Position numbers and translations under genes: made by a program | The notes under the pieces: model-generated | Seen by the model: only the letters and a program-made list of their open reading frames with translations | Told to the model about the DNA's origin: nothing | Databases searched by the model: none | Source of the DNA: Spyradenecus sp045634445 | Lineage (GTDB): Bacteria; Verrucomicrobiota; Kiritimatiellia; RFP12; DVOR01 | Assembly (NCBI GenBank): GCA_045634445.1 | Contig: JAZRAG010000075.1 | Span: 26,770 to 90,769 of the forward strand | Direction: 5' to 3' | Length of the DNA: 64,000 nucleotides | Shown here: in pieces, positions 35,501-42,838 of the stretch | Layout: each line of letters starts with the position of its first letter | Position numbering within the stretch: position 1 is the first letter of the stretch

Positions 35501-35798
35501 TCGTGAAATCAATACCTATATCTCTGTCTACAACGGCTCTACGGTTGTGATGGGTGGCTTGATTACCGAAACGCGTAAGTCCTTCGAAGATAAGGTTCCG
35601 TTCTTGGGTGACCTTCCCTTCATTGGCTTCCTCTTCCGCTCTAAGGGCGAATTCAGCGAAAAGCGCAACCTCCTCGTCTTCCTTACCGCTCGTTTGGTTG
35701 ACCCTGCAGGCCGCCCGTTGAAGACCGCTACCGATGGTCGTACAGGCAATGCTGCAATGGATACCGCAGCAGAAACCATGGACTCCATCGCAGAGTAA
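32532..35798 (+). CDS. Secretin (PilQ/GspD family) with acidic repeat N-terminus
   Basis: 1088 aa, outer-membrane channel. Signal peptide to about residue 23, then about 170 residues of Glu/Ala/Val/Asp/Pro repeats built on ADEPAEEVAE and VPAEEAVEEVAE. TPR-like helices follow (about 215-430), then N-domains and the secretin domain: VEARFVEVSQEDLNSLGFEW (about 697), DMLSSPKVLARPG, VSLQVVPELS and the signature VPFLGDLPFIGFLFRS near 1030. It closes the five-gene locus and takes the Amuc_1098 place. Ends in a terminator. A short AT-rich gap with a TATACT precedes it, so internal promotion is possible. Confidence 0.93.
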   Translation: MTQFVRFAMIGALAAGASVCAIAQDDDSLDALLGDLVEDVAIEEDAVAVDEIADEPAEEVAEVPAEEAVEEVAEEVAAVDEDPIADEPAEDVAEVPAEEAVEEVAEVADEPAEEVVEEVAEADEPAAEVEEVIAEADEPAEEVAEEVAEVEADADEAVEVVEVADEPAEEAVEEVAVADMETEIKEIAEAPADEPAEGLLAGVNTSVEPIEELTEEERKYNDLALLMELKNRGLDNHAYACLAKARELMTTPPQPGKAFNQYADAIKMYKDAQVYFRQREENLPLRNECDIGIREAEYRQAKVRFEEGNFVEALEMAQNVQLSGHPQGAALIEIIQDEMNKPVEVRPNPILPEYAKEEYQRNRLAIQERMRRATVYFQLAKYREANDQLELILRDDPNNEEAISLRARVNRRHADRNRQLKYSTHDEMISQVEANWTPLGALARNSEELYAPVESKGATTKVNKEGEKEEAVVMAKLQYIRLPEFSIRPPSTLADAVALFAELSKDYDKPELPPEEKGIAFVLNMGKKPAAAAEETEDDPFASESESSSGLPPIASISMPWVTLKEALDMVCEVTGSKYVIKGKIVMIVPATHVDGIMVTRSYNVMGGLVEKLSQVNSEMGSSSDDSDWGSDSESSFTAPSTDAASLKAFFTDLGVPFDGGARIAYLPTIGKLRVTNTPENLAILEGVLEDLNVTPSQIEVEARFVEVSQEDLNSLGFEWGLNGDVVGTIGSGIDWADSVISGNANRGLAAGGTGANGNVFRPGRGGTGDANVAVHGGSLNNGMRFLGDGNAYANRINLAGSTIAPDDTFASFSAVFGRVDMTMVLHMLAQRSDTDMLSSPKVLARPGQEALIRVVTEHIYPTEFDITELEEAEQNWNGNNGGSSLAGGLTGGLIGGNNVQMNAPPVKFAVEPQSFEKTDVGVSLQVVPELSQEGQMINMLVNPKVVEYLGDFDYGMKVPYIQYGMTAGAVSSAQVEYYNVEMPQPKFHVREINTYISVYNGSTVVMGGLITETRKSFEDKVPFLGDLPFIGFLFRSKGEFSEKRNLLVFLTARLVDPAGRPLKTATDGRTGNAAMDTAAETMDSIAE

Positions 35799-35815
35799 GG
35801 TTGAGAAAACTAAAA

Positions 35816-35850
35816 GAAAACGCGGCATGAAAGTGCCGCGTTTCTTTTTA
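35816..35850 (+). terminator. Terminator of the secretin locus
   Basis: GAAAACGCGGCA / TGCCGCGTTTC stem followed by TTTTTATT. Confidence 0.9.
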
Positions 35851-36320
35851 TTAAAGACTTGGTTTGATATATCACACATTTAACTAGCAATAAAGCAGAG
35901 GATTGGAAACTGTTCGAATAGATTGAGATATGATAATTTTAAGAGAGACACAATCGTAGAGAAGGGCATAAAGTGTGATCTTTAATTATAGCCAGAGTTA
36001 AAAACATCTTTTAGAAGTGGGGTATATCGGAGTGGTTTGTGATAGAGAAGAGGGTATAAGAATAAAAGATTTCTAAGGTGTAGGTAACGCGGATAAATGT
36101 AGAAATCTTGGGTGTGAATCGTTACTGAATGTGGTAGTTAACACTGAAAGTTTGGCAACATTCTCGTAGTGATGTAATCTTTAAGGGATAACGAATATTG
36201 TGATGTCATTAAAGGAAATTTAAGCAGGGTTCTGTTAGGTGTTATTTATAAAAGAGGGGCACTCTTTAATTTTGCTATAAATAAAGCGTTAAATAAATTA
36301 AAGAAAGTTTAAAAAAGTAC
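35851..36320. other. AT-rich intergenic region without recognised genes
   Basis: About 470 bp without a plausible open frame, RNA fold or repeat that I can see; it ends at the tRNA-Val promoter. Confidence 0.6.
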
Positions 36321-36350
36321 TTGCATTCTGCTATTTAGATTTAGTATACT
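36321..36350 (+). promoter_or_regulatory. Promoter of tRNA-Val
   Basis: TTGCAT, 18 bp, TATACT, 14 bp before the tRNA. Confidence 0.65.
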
Positions 36351-36363
36351 TATTCGCGTTTTC

Positions 36364-36440
36364 GGGCTGTTAGCTCAGTTGGTTAGAGCACTACCTTCAC
36401 ACGGTAGGGGTCGCTGGTTCGAGTCCAGCACAGCCCACCA
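36364..36440 (+). tRNA. tRNA-Val (anticodon CAC)
   Basis: 77 nt with encoded CCA. Acceptor GGGCTGT/ACAGCCC, D arm GCTC/GAGC, anticodon stem CTACC/GGTAG around TTCACAC, T arm GCTGG-TTCGAGT-CCAGC. All conserved positions are present. Confidence 0.95.
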
Positions 36441-36446
36441 TAATTT

Positions 36447-36479
36447 ATCCGGATAGGTCTTCCTATTCGGATTTTTTTG
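36447..36479 (+). terminator. Terminator after tRNA-Val
   Basis: ATCCGGATAGG / CCTATTCGGAT followed by TTTTTTTG. Confidence 0.9.
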
Positions 36480-36642
36480 TTTTCGAGAAATGTTCTAACG
36501 TTGAATGTCTCTTCTTATTCCTACATACTCTTTTTATTATTCCAATAATAAGGTGTTTAACAACAAGAAAGGTGGGCGTTCGGAAAGAAGGTGGAAAAGG
36601 TAAAGGTTATAGGAGTATATTTCCTGGTGTATGAGTAAAAAT

Positions 36643-36665
36643 CACGGCAGCTTTAGGCTGCCGTG
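36643..36665 (-). terminator. Terminator of the PH-like membrane protein gene
   Basis: CACGGCAG / CTGCCGTG; on the minus strand it is followed by ATTTTTAC. Confidence 0.75.
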
Positions 36666-36696
36666 ACAGTGTTTTAAAGCGGTTGTAGCGGATTTG

Positions 36697-37290
36697 TTAA
36701 TCCTCTGGGTGAAGTTTGCGGAGTGCAGCTTCTGCGGCGTCTAGTTCGCGTGCAGGGAGGTTGTCAAAGCCAACAGGAGGATGGTTGCCGTTTTGTGATA
36801 CGGTAGAGTAGGCAAAGTGGATGTCACCTGTCCCATTACGGCGTTCAATTCGGTCAATAAAGTTTATCTCGGGTGCTCGCCAAGACTTACGAAGAATACG
36901 CCCAAAGCAGACAGCACGTTTGGTTGTAACTGCGTAGATTTGCCCAGTCATTGCAATACGCTTCCAGAGCGGCGCAAAGAGGGTCGCAATGCCAATCACA
37001 ATAAACGGAACAAAGAATGCGCAGATACCAATCTTGAACCAAATAGAAATTGCGTCTGCAGTAGTTTTGACACCGTTTACAGTGATAGGCTCATTGGAAT
37101 CGCCAAAGACGACTTGGCTTAGAAAGATGGCGCATAGTGTTCCACTGATTGCGGACCAAGGGATGCCGAAGAGCATAGCTCCGATGGTTGCCTTGGAGAA
37201 TGCGCGTGGGATAGGCTTGGCACACCAGACAAGTTGCTCATTGACGTCAAGCTTGTTATGGATGCGTTGTGTTTCTTCGGGAGTAAGCAT
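36697..37290 (-). CDS. Membrane protein with bacterial PH-like domain
   Basis: 197 aa. A short soluble N-terminus with LDVNEQLVWCAKP, then two hydrophobic helices (about 35-60 and 82-107). A PH-like segment follows (QIYAVTTKRAVCFG, INFIDRIERR), the pattern of YdbS/YdbT-like and DUF304 proteins. Ends HPED. Function unknown. It is the last gene downstream of ettA but separated by a GC-rich hairpin, so it may be transcribed separately. Confidence 0.75.
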   Translation of the reverse strand: MLTPEETQRIHNKLDVNEQLVWCAKPIPRAFSKATIGAMLFGIPWSAISGTLCAIFLSQVVFGDSNEPITVNGVKTTADAISIWFKIGICAFFVPFIVIGIATLFAPLWKRIAMTGQIYAVTTKRAVCFGRILRKSWRAPEINFIDRIERRNGTGDIHFAYSTVSQNGNHPPVGFDNLPARELDAAEAALRKLHPED

Positions 37291-37335
37291 AACGATGTCC
37301 TTTTATGTAAGCGTTTTATTGGGGTGTTTTAAGGC

Positions 37336-37366
37336 AGACCGCCGTCTGCGGGGCAGACGGCGGTCT
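37336..37366 (-). terminator. GC-rich hairpin after ettA
   Basis: AGACCGCCGTCTGC / GCAGACGGCGGTCT, 14-bp perfect stem directly after the ettA stop, without a long U run. Confidence 0.65.
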
Positions 37367-37373
37367 TAGACGC

Positions 37374-39029
37374 TTAGTGGCGGACTGGGCGGAACTTAAT
37401 GCGCTTAGGTTTGTCAGCGTCATCGCCGAGTTCCTTACGGCGCATTTCGTGGTAGTCGGAGTAGGAGCCTTCAAACCAGCGGACCTTGGAGTCGCCTTCA
37501 AAGGCGAGAATGTGCGTAGCAATACGGTCAAGGAACCAACGGTCGTGGGAGACAACTACTGCGCAACCACCGAAATCTTGAATACCTTCTTCAAGCGAAC
37601 GGAGTGTGCCAACGTCAAGGTCGTTGGTCGGTTCGTCGAGGAGGAGAAGGTTACCGCCAGAGCGGAGGAGTTTTGCGAGGTGCACGCGGTTACGTTCACC
37701 GCCAGAGAGTACGCCAACCTTCTTCTGTTGGTCGGTGCCCTTGAGGTTGAAACGAGAGCAGTAGGCGCGGCCATTCATCATGCCCTTGCCTGCGAGGTTG
37801 ACGTAATCACCACCGCCAGTGATTTCTTCATAGACCGTGTGGTTGGGGTCAAGCGCTTCACGAGACTGGTCAACGTAACTGAGAACAACGGTTTCACCGA
37901 TGCGGAGTTCGCCTTCAGAGGGCTTTAATGCACCTGTAATTAACTTGAAGAGGGTGGTCTTACCTGCACCGTTCGCGCCGATTACGCCGACAATGCCACC
38001 GCGCGGAAGGTCAAAGTTGACATTTTCAAAGAGCACCTTGTCGCCAAAGGACATGGAGAGGTTCTTGGCCTGCACCACGAGATTGCCCAAACGGGGACCT
38101 GGCGGAATCTGAATCTTGAGTTCTTCTTCGCGAGTGTCGACTTGTTGCGAGACGAGTTCTTCGTAACGTGCGAGACGTGCTTTACCCTTTGCACGACGAC
38201 CAGAAGGATTGGTGTGAATCCATTCGAGTTCTTGCTGGATCATCTTCTTGCGGCTTTCGGCCTGCTTTGCCTGTGCGGCCATCATAGCTTGCTTTTGTTC
38301 AAGCCACTGTTCGTAGTTGCCCTTATAGGGATACGTACGACCAGCATCCATTTCAAGAATCCACTCGGTGACGTTGTTAAGGAAGTAACGGTCGTGGGTC
38401 ACCACGATGAGCGTACCCTTAAACTTCTTTAAGAAGGCTTCAATCCATGCCACGGATTCGGCGTCAAGGTGGTTTGTGGGTTCGTCAAGGAGTAACACGT
38501 CTGGATTGGAGATAAGCAAACGGCACATTGCAACACGGCGTTTTTCACCACCAGAAAGGACGCCTGCTTTGGTGTCGGGATCTGGGCAGCGGAGCGCTTC
38601 CATTGCCATTTCAACTTGGTGATCAAGGCTCCAGAGATCGTTGGCGTCAATGATTTCCTGAAGACGTGCCATTTCTTCTTCTGCACCAGGTTCATCTAAG
38701 CGGCAGCAGAGGTCTTCATATTTTTCCAACATTGCCTGTGCTTCTGCAACGCCTTCCATGACGCATTCTTGCACGGTCTTTTCGGGATCTAATTCAGGTT
38801 CCTGCGGAAGATAGCCCACCTTGGTATTCTTGCCGACGTAGCAGGTGCCCATGTAGTCTTTGTCTAAACCTGCGAGAATGCGCAAGAGCGAGGATTTACC
38901 TGCACCATTGGCACCGATTACGCCGATGTGTGCGCCATGGAAGAATGCGAGATTCACGTCATCAAGAATGACTTTCTTTTCGTGATGCTTAGTGACGTTT
39001 TGAAGGTTAAAGACATATTCGCCTGCCAT
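37374..39029 (-). CDS. ettA: ABC-F protein EttA (energy-dependent translational throttle)
   Basis: 551 aa, two ABC domains with no transmembrane part. Walker A GANGAGKSS (about 39) and GANGAGKTT (about 350); signatures LSGGEKRRVA and LSGGERNRVHLA; Walker B LLLDEPTNHLD and LLLDEPTNDLD. The linker includes a WIHTNPSGRRAKGKARL segment typical of EttA-like ABC-F proteins. Binds the ribosomal E site and couples translation to ATP level. AGGAGG lies close to the ATG in the form GGCCCTCCTATGG read on the minus strand. Confidence 0.93.
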   Translation of the reverse strand: MAGEYVFNLQNVTKHHEKKVILDDVNLAFFHGAHIGVIGANGAGKSSLLRILAGLDKDYMGTCYVGKNTKVGYLPQEPELDPEKTVQECVMEGVAEAQAMLEKYEDLCCRLDEPGAEEEMARLQEIIDANDLWSLDHQVEMAMEALRCPDPDTKAGVLSGGEKRRVAMCRLLISNPDVLLLDEPTNHLDAESVAWIEAFLKKFKGTLIVVTHDRYFLNNVTEWILEMDAGRTYPYKGNYEQWLEQKQAMMAAQAKQAESRKKMIQQELEWIHTNPSGRRAKGKARLARYEELVSQQVDTREEELKIQIPPGPRLGNLVVQAKNLSMSFGDKVLFENVNFDLPRGGIVGVIGANGAGKTTLFKLITGALKPSEGELRIGETVVLSYVDQSREALDPNHTVYEEITGGGDYVNLAGKGMMNGRAYCSRFNLKGTDQQKKVGVLSGGERNRVHLAKLLRSGGNLLLLDEPTNDLDVGTLRSLEEGIQDFGGCAVVVSHDRWFLDRIATHILAFEGDSKVRWFEGSYSDYHEMRRKELGDDADKPKRIKFRPVRH

Positions 39030-39046
39030 AGGAGGGCCTTTCGGAA

Positions 39047-39745
39047 TTATGTTTCAAAGAGTTGAAATGAATCAAAGAGAAAAGTGAAATTGTCGCGCCA
39101 ATAATCAACGTGGAAGTGGCCGACATACCAACGATTAAAAGTGAGTTTTTGTCGAATAGATTCTAACCACACTTCGGTGGAGTCATCAATAGGTCCCATA
39201 TCGCTTGCCAAAGGCGGAAGTTTTTCCAATGGTACTTGCGATTTGGGACAGGTGTGCGAGAGCACAACGTCTACTTTCCATGCTGCCGCGTCAAGCGTGG
39301 CTTCTGTCCGCGCTTTAATGGCTTCAGAGGGTTGTTCATCATCAAACCATTTCCAACGGCGTAAAAGGCGGATAAACTTGTCTACCGAATAGGCACCGCC
39401 AATCACGAGTGCGCGTTGATTGCCAATTTGATAAATCGCGCCATCAACGGGGAAAAGTTGGTTCGGATAACGCGGATCCACATAAACCTGACCGCCGAAT
39501 GCATCTTGCAGTATGTATTCGCTTAGGGTTTCTGGGCGTGCTTCGTGATTGCCATGAATGCAGAAAAGCGTGATGGGCAATGTCGCAAGCTGCTCTTTTA
39601 ATGCGGTCTCACGTTCATCATTGAAGTAGTTAATCCCTGCATCACCGAGGATAATGAGCGTATCTTCGCGGTGTGTCTGCCATTTTTTGCAGAACGCTTC
39701 CACGCGCGAGAAGTCGCCATGTGTATCGCCAGTAATCCAGATCAT
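39047..39745 (-). CDS. Metallophosphoesterase (calcineurin-like)
   Basis: 232 aa. Metal-binding motifs in order: GDTHGD (6-11), LGDAG (about 33, where GDxxDRG/GDxG is usual), GNHE (about 68-71), and later LSHTCP and GHFHVD. Cytoplasmic phosphoesterase of unknown substrate. It starts after gyrA and stands 17 bp before ettA, so it is probably co-transcribed with it. Confidence 0.88.
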   Translation of the reverse strand: MIWITGDTHGDFSRVEAFCKKWQTHREDTLIILGDAGINYFNDERETALKEQLATLPITLFCIHGNHEARPETLSEYILQDAFGGQVYVDPRYPNQLFPVDGAIYQIGNQRALVIGGAYSVDKFIRLLRRWKWFDDEQPSEAIKARTEATLDAAAWKVDVVLSHTCPKSQVPLEKLPPLASDMGPIDDSTEVWLESIRQKLTFNRWYVGHFHVDYWRDNFTFLFDSFQLFET

Positions 39746-39796
39746 TTCAAAGATGCGCTAGAATGGGTTGATGATTGTGTGCGGAGAAGACAATTT

Positions 39797-39833
39797 CCGC
39801 TTCCGGCAACATTAGAATGTCGGCCGGAAGCGG
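39797..39833 (-). terminator. Hairpin after gyrA
   Basis: CCGCTTCCGGC and GCCGGAAGCGG form a perfect 11-bp stem just after the gyrA stop; the U run is weak. Confidence 0.65.
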
Positions 39834-39842
39834 GTAATTGCA

Positions 39843-42416
39843 TTATGCTTCAGGGTTGTCAACAGGCTGCTCTACAGCTGCTTCAGGAGCTTCGGGTGCA
39901 ACTTCGTTCGCAGGCGTTTCAGAAGGCGCTGCAGTGGCAGGCGTTTCTTCTTCGGCTTCTGCGGGTGCGAGCGAGAAGCTTGCGAGCGTTGCATCGCCCT
40001 TGAGCTTGATGAAGTTGACACCTGCTGCGCTACGGCCCATCGTGCGGACGTCGCTGACGTTTGTGCGCATCATGATGCCAGAAGTGGTGAGCAATACCAT
40101 GGTTTCGTCGCCCTTAACGGTGGCGATGCCAATGAGCTTACCATTCTTTTCATTGCCAATCGGGTTACCAATGACGCCCTTCGAGCCACGATGTGTGACG
40201 CGGAAGTCATCAAAGGCGCTACGCTTGCCGCGGCCGTTTTCGGTGACGAAGAGGAGGTCTGCTTCGGGTTCTTCCACTGCGAAGCCGCAGACGCTATCGC
40301 CTTCAATCTTGAACTTCATGCCGCAGACGCCCATGGCGCCACGTCCCACGCGACGGACTTCATCAATATAGAAGGCGTTCACGAGGCCTTCGCGAGAGGC
40401 CATAAAGACCTTGTCGCCAGGCTTGGTGAGGGCAATCTTAACAATTGCATTGCCTTCTTCAATATTGATTGCGATGATGCCGCGACGGTTGACATTGCGG
40501 TAATCCGAGAGGGCTGTGCGCTTGATGGTACCATCGGTAAGCACGAAGGTGATGTCGAGATCTTCGTCAAAGCCGTGAATCGGGAGGATTTCAACGATAC
40601 GCTCGTCCTTTTGGAGGCCTTCAAGCACGTTGATAATCGGCTGACCCGCGTGGGCGCGTTCCTGTTCGCGAATTGAGAAGGCTTCCTTCTTGTAGACGCG
40701 GCCAGTATTCGTGAAGAAGAGGAGGTCATCGTGTGCGTAGGGTACATAGATGCGTTCAATGAAGTCTTCGTCCTTAATCTTCACACCTGTGAAGCCCGTG
40801 CCGCCGCGTGCTTGTGCACGATAGTCAGAGAGCTTGGTACGCTTCACGTAACCACGGTGGGAGAGCGTGATGACGGTGGGGACATTCGGCGTGATGGCGC
40901 GGATGTCAATTTCGCCCTTTGCTGCTTCAATCGTGGTAAGGCGGTCGCCTTCCTTCGTGTACTGAGCCTTGATTTCTTCAAGGTCTGCCTTGATGAGGGC
41001 GAAGACCTTTTCAGGATTTTCAAGGATGGACTGCAATTCTTCAATGCGAGCGCGCAATTCGGACTGTTCATTGAGCAACTTGTCGCGTTCCAGGCCTGTC
41101 AACTGACGCAAGCGCATTTCCAAGATTGCCTGCACCTGCGGGTCAGAGAAGCCGAAGCGTTCGCAGAGGCGCGTACGAGCCTCGTCATTCGTCTTAGAGT
41201 CGCGAATGATGTGAATAACTTCGTCAAGGTTGTCCTGTGCGATAAGCAAGCCATCCACGATGTGAATGCGTTCCTGTGCTTTACGCAATTCAAAGCGAGC
41301 ACGACGCGTGTGCACATCGAAACGGTGATCCACGTAGCACTGGAAGAAATCGCGTAACGTCATACGCTTCGGGCGACCGTGATCCAATGCGATCATATTT
41401 GCGCCAAAGGTGGTCTGCAAGTCAGAGTGCTTGTAAAGCTGGTTGAGAATGACTTCGCCGTCATCAGCATTCTGCTTGAGTTCAATCACCACACGGATGC
41501 CGTCCTTAAGGCTCGTTTCATCGCGGATATCAGAGATGCCCTTGATGACGCCATCCTTGACGAGCTCTGCCATCTTAGAGACCATGGCAGCCTTGTTCAC
41601 CATATATGGAATCGAGGTGATGATAATGCGCTGACGCTTACCTTCTTGCTCAACCGTAGCCTCGCCACGCATCGTAATTGAGCCGCGGCCGAGCTTGTAC
41701 ATTTCTTCAATGCCCTTGAAACCGCAAATCAACGCGCCCGTGGGGAAGTCTGGGCCCTTGACATAGGTCATCAAGTCATCAATCGTCGCGGTAGGATTAT
41801 CAATGAAGTAAATTAAGCCATCGCAGAGCTCGCGGAGGTTGTGCGGCGGGATGTTCGTAGCCATACCCACTGCAATACCCTGCGAACCATTGAGGAGGAG
41901 GTTCGGAAGCTTGGAGGGAAGGACGCGCGGCTCTGTTTCATTGCCGTCATAGTTCGGCATGAATTCCACAGTATCCTTATCGATATCTGCGAGCATTTCA
42001 TTGGAAATCTTCGCCATACGGCATTCAGTATAACGCGCAGCTGCCGCGCCATCGCCGTCGAGTGTACCGAAGTTACCATGGCCATCTACGAGCGGCACGC
42101 GCAAGCTAAACCACTGCGCCATACGCACCAACGTGTCGTAGATAGAGCTATCGCCGTGCGGGTGATATTTACCCATCACTTCACCGACCACACGGGCGGA
42201 CTTCATGTACTTGGTATTGTAGAAATTCTTCATTGCGTACATCGCATACAACACACGACGATGCACAGGCTTGAAACCATCGCGCGCATCAGGCAATGCA
42301 CGAGACACAATGACACTCATGGAGTAATCAATGTAGGAGTTCTTCATTTCCTCTTCTACATTGATTGAAGTTAAACGTGTATCTTTGGCAGGGGCCAACT
42401 GAACTTCTTCGTCCAT
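39843..42416 (-). CDS. gyrA: DNA gyrase subunit A
   Basis: 857 aa. Catalytic Tyr in AARYTECRM (about residue 130); quinolone-region sequence HPHGDSSIYDTLVRMAQ retains the Ser and Asp associated with sensitivity; LLNGSQGIAVGMATNIPPHN follows. The C-terminal beta-pinwheel is present, with GyrA-box-like QARGGTG where QRRGGKG is canonical. The last ~45 residues are a Glu/Ala/Pro-rich tail. gyrB is not in the window. AAAGGAT precedes the ATG and a TATAAT lies about 35 bp upstream. Confidence 0.97.
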   Translation of the reverse strand: MDEEVQLAPAKDTRLTSINVEEEMKNSYIDYSMSVIVSRALPDARDGFKPVHRRVLYAMYAMKNFYNTKYMKSARVVGEVMGKYHPHGDSSIYDTLVRMAQWFSLRVPLVDGHGNFGTLDGDGAAAARYTECRMAKISNEMLADIDKDTVEFMPNYDGNETEPRVLPSKLPNLLLNGSQGIAVGMATNIPPHNLRELCDGLIYFIDNPTATIDDLMTYVKGPDFPTGALICGFKGIEEMYKLGRGSITMRGEATVEQEGKRQRIIITSIPYMVNKAAMVSKMAELVKDGVIKGISDIRDETSLKDGIRVVIELKQNADDGEVILNQLYKHSDLQTTFGANMIALDHGRPKRMTLRDFFQCYVDHRFDVHTRRARFELRKAQERIHIVDGLLIAQDNLDEVIHIIRDSKTNDEARTRLCERFGFSDPQVQAILEMRLRQLTGLERDKLLNEQSELRARIEELQSILENPEKVFALIKADLEEIKAQYTKEGDRLTTIEAAKGEIDIRAITPNVPTVITLSHRGYVKRTKLSDYRAQARGGTGFTGVKIKDEDFIERIYVPYAHDDLLFFTNTGRVYKKEAFSIREQERAHAGQPIINVLEGLQKDERIVEILPIHGFDEDLDITFVLTDGTIKRTALSDYRNVNRRGIIAINIEEGNAIVKIALTKPGDKVFMASREGLVNAFYIDEVRRVGRGAMGVCGMKFKIEGDSVCGFAVEEPEADLLFVTENGRGKRSAFDDFRVTHRGSKGVIGNPIGNEKNGKLIGIATVKGDETMVLLTTSGIMMRTNVSDVRTMGRSAAGVNFIKLKGDATLASFSLAPAEAEEETPATAAPSETPANEVAPEAPEAAVEQPVDNPEA

Positions 42417-42569
42417 CCTATAAATCCTTTCAATAATGGTATATTATATCACATATATTACGCGTACGCGTATGCGCGCGTGCGAAAGACGCAAGAAAAG
42501 TGATAAAAATAAGCAATAAAATCGTCTTTAAACGCAAAGAACGCACGATTCTTTGCGTCACAATTGCGC

Positions 42570-42676
42570 GCAAAAAAGGCCCTCTTTTAAAGAAGGCTTG
42601 AATTGTACTTCAAAACAACCCTTATTGAACGTCAAAAGAGGTTGTTTTCAACATCAAAACAACCTCTTTTCAAAAC
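42570..42676. repeat. 22-bp-step A/T-tract array, locus 4
   Basis: Units at 42610, 42632 and 42654 are exactly 22 bp apart: TCAAAACAACCCTTATTG, TCAAAAGAGGTTGTTTTC, TCAAAACAACCTCTTTTC, with alternating orientation; one or two diverged units precede from 42570. It occupies the gap between the divergent-spaced gyrA start and the toroid-gene terminator; no gene is seen in 42420-42838. Confidence 0.85.
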
Positions 42677-42783
42677 CGTTTTCACCATCACCTCAAAACG
42701 CCTCAAAAAAGACCTCCTCTAATCCTCGTAAAATGCCGAAATAACAGCGTTTTAGAAGATTTTTCAGATTCCTAAATAAAAGA

Positions 42784-42813
42784 AACAGCCGGACGTATTA
42801 ACGGCCGACTGTT
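42784..42813 (-). terminator. Terminator of the ExbBD/toroid operon
   Basis: On the minus strand AACAGTCGGCCGT / ACGTCCGGCTGTT followed by TCTTTT. Confidence 0.85.
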
Positions 42814-42838
42814 ACTTTGTAAAGAGATGTGAAGCAGA

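Noticed and set aside
32583..35879. 1098-codon open frame antisense to the secretin
   Set aside because: It mirrors the secretin gene, whose Glu/Ala/Lys-rich codons give few stops on the other strand; it has no ribosome site, no family motif and no sensible hydrophobic pattern.
42100..42200. Quinolone-resistance substitution in GyrA
   Set aside because: The Ser and Asp of the HPHGDSSIYD region are the sensitive residues.
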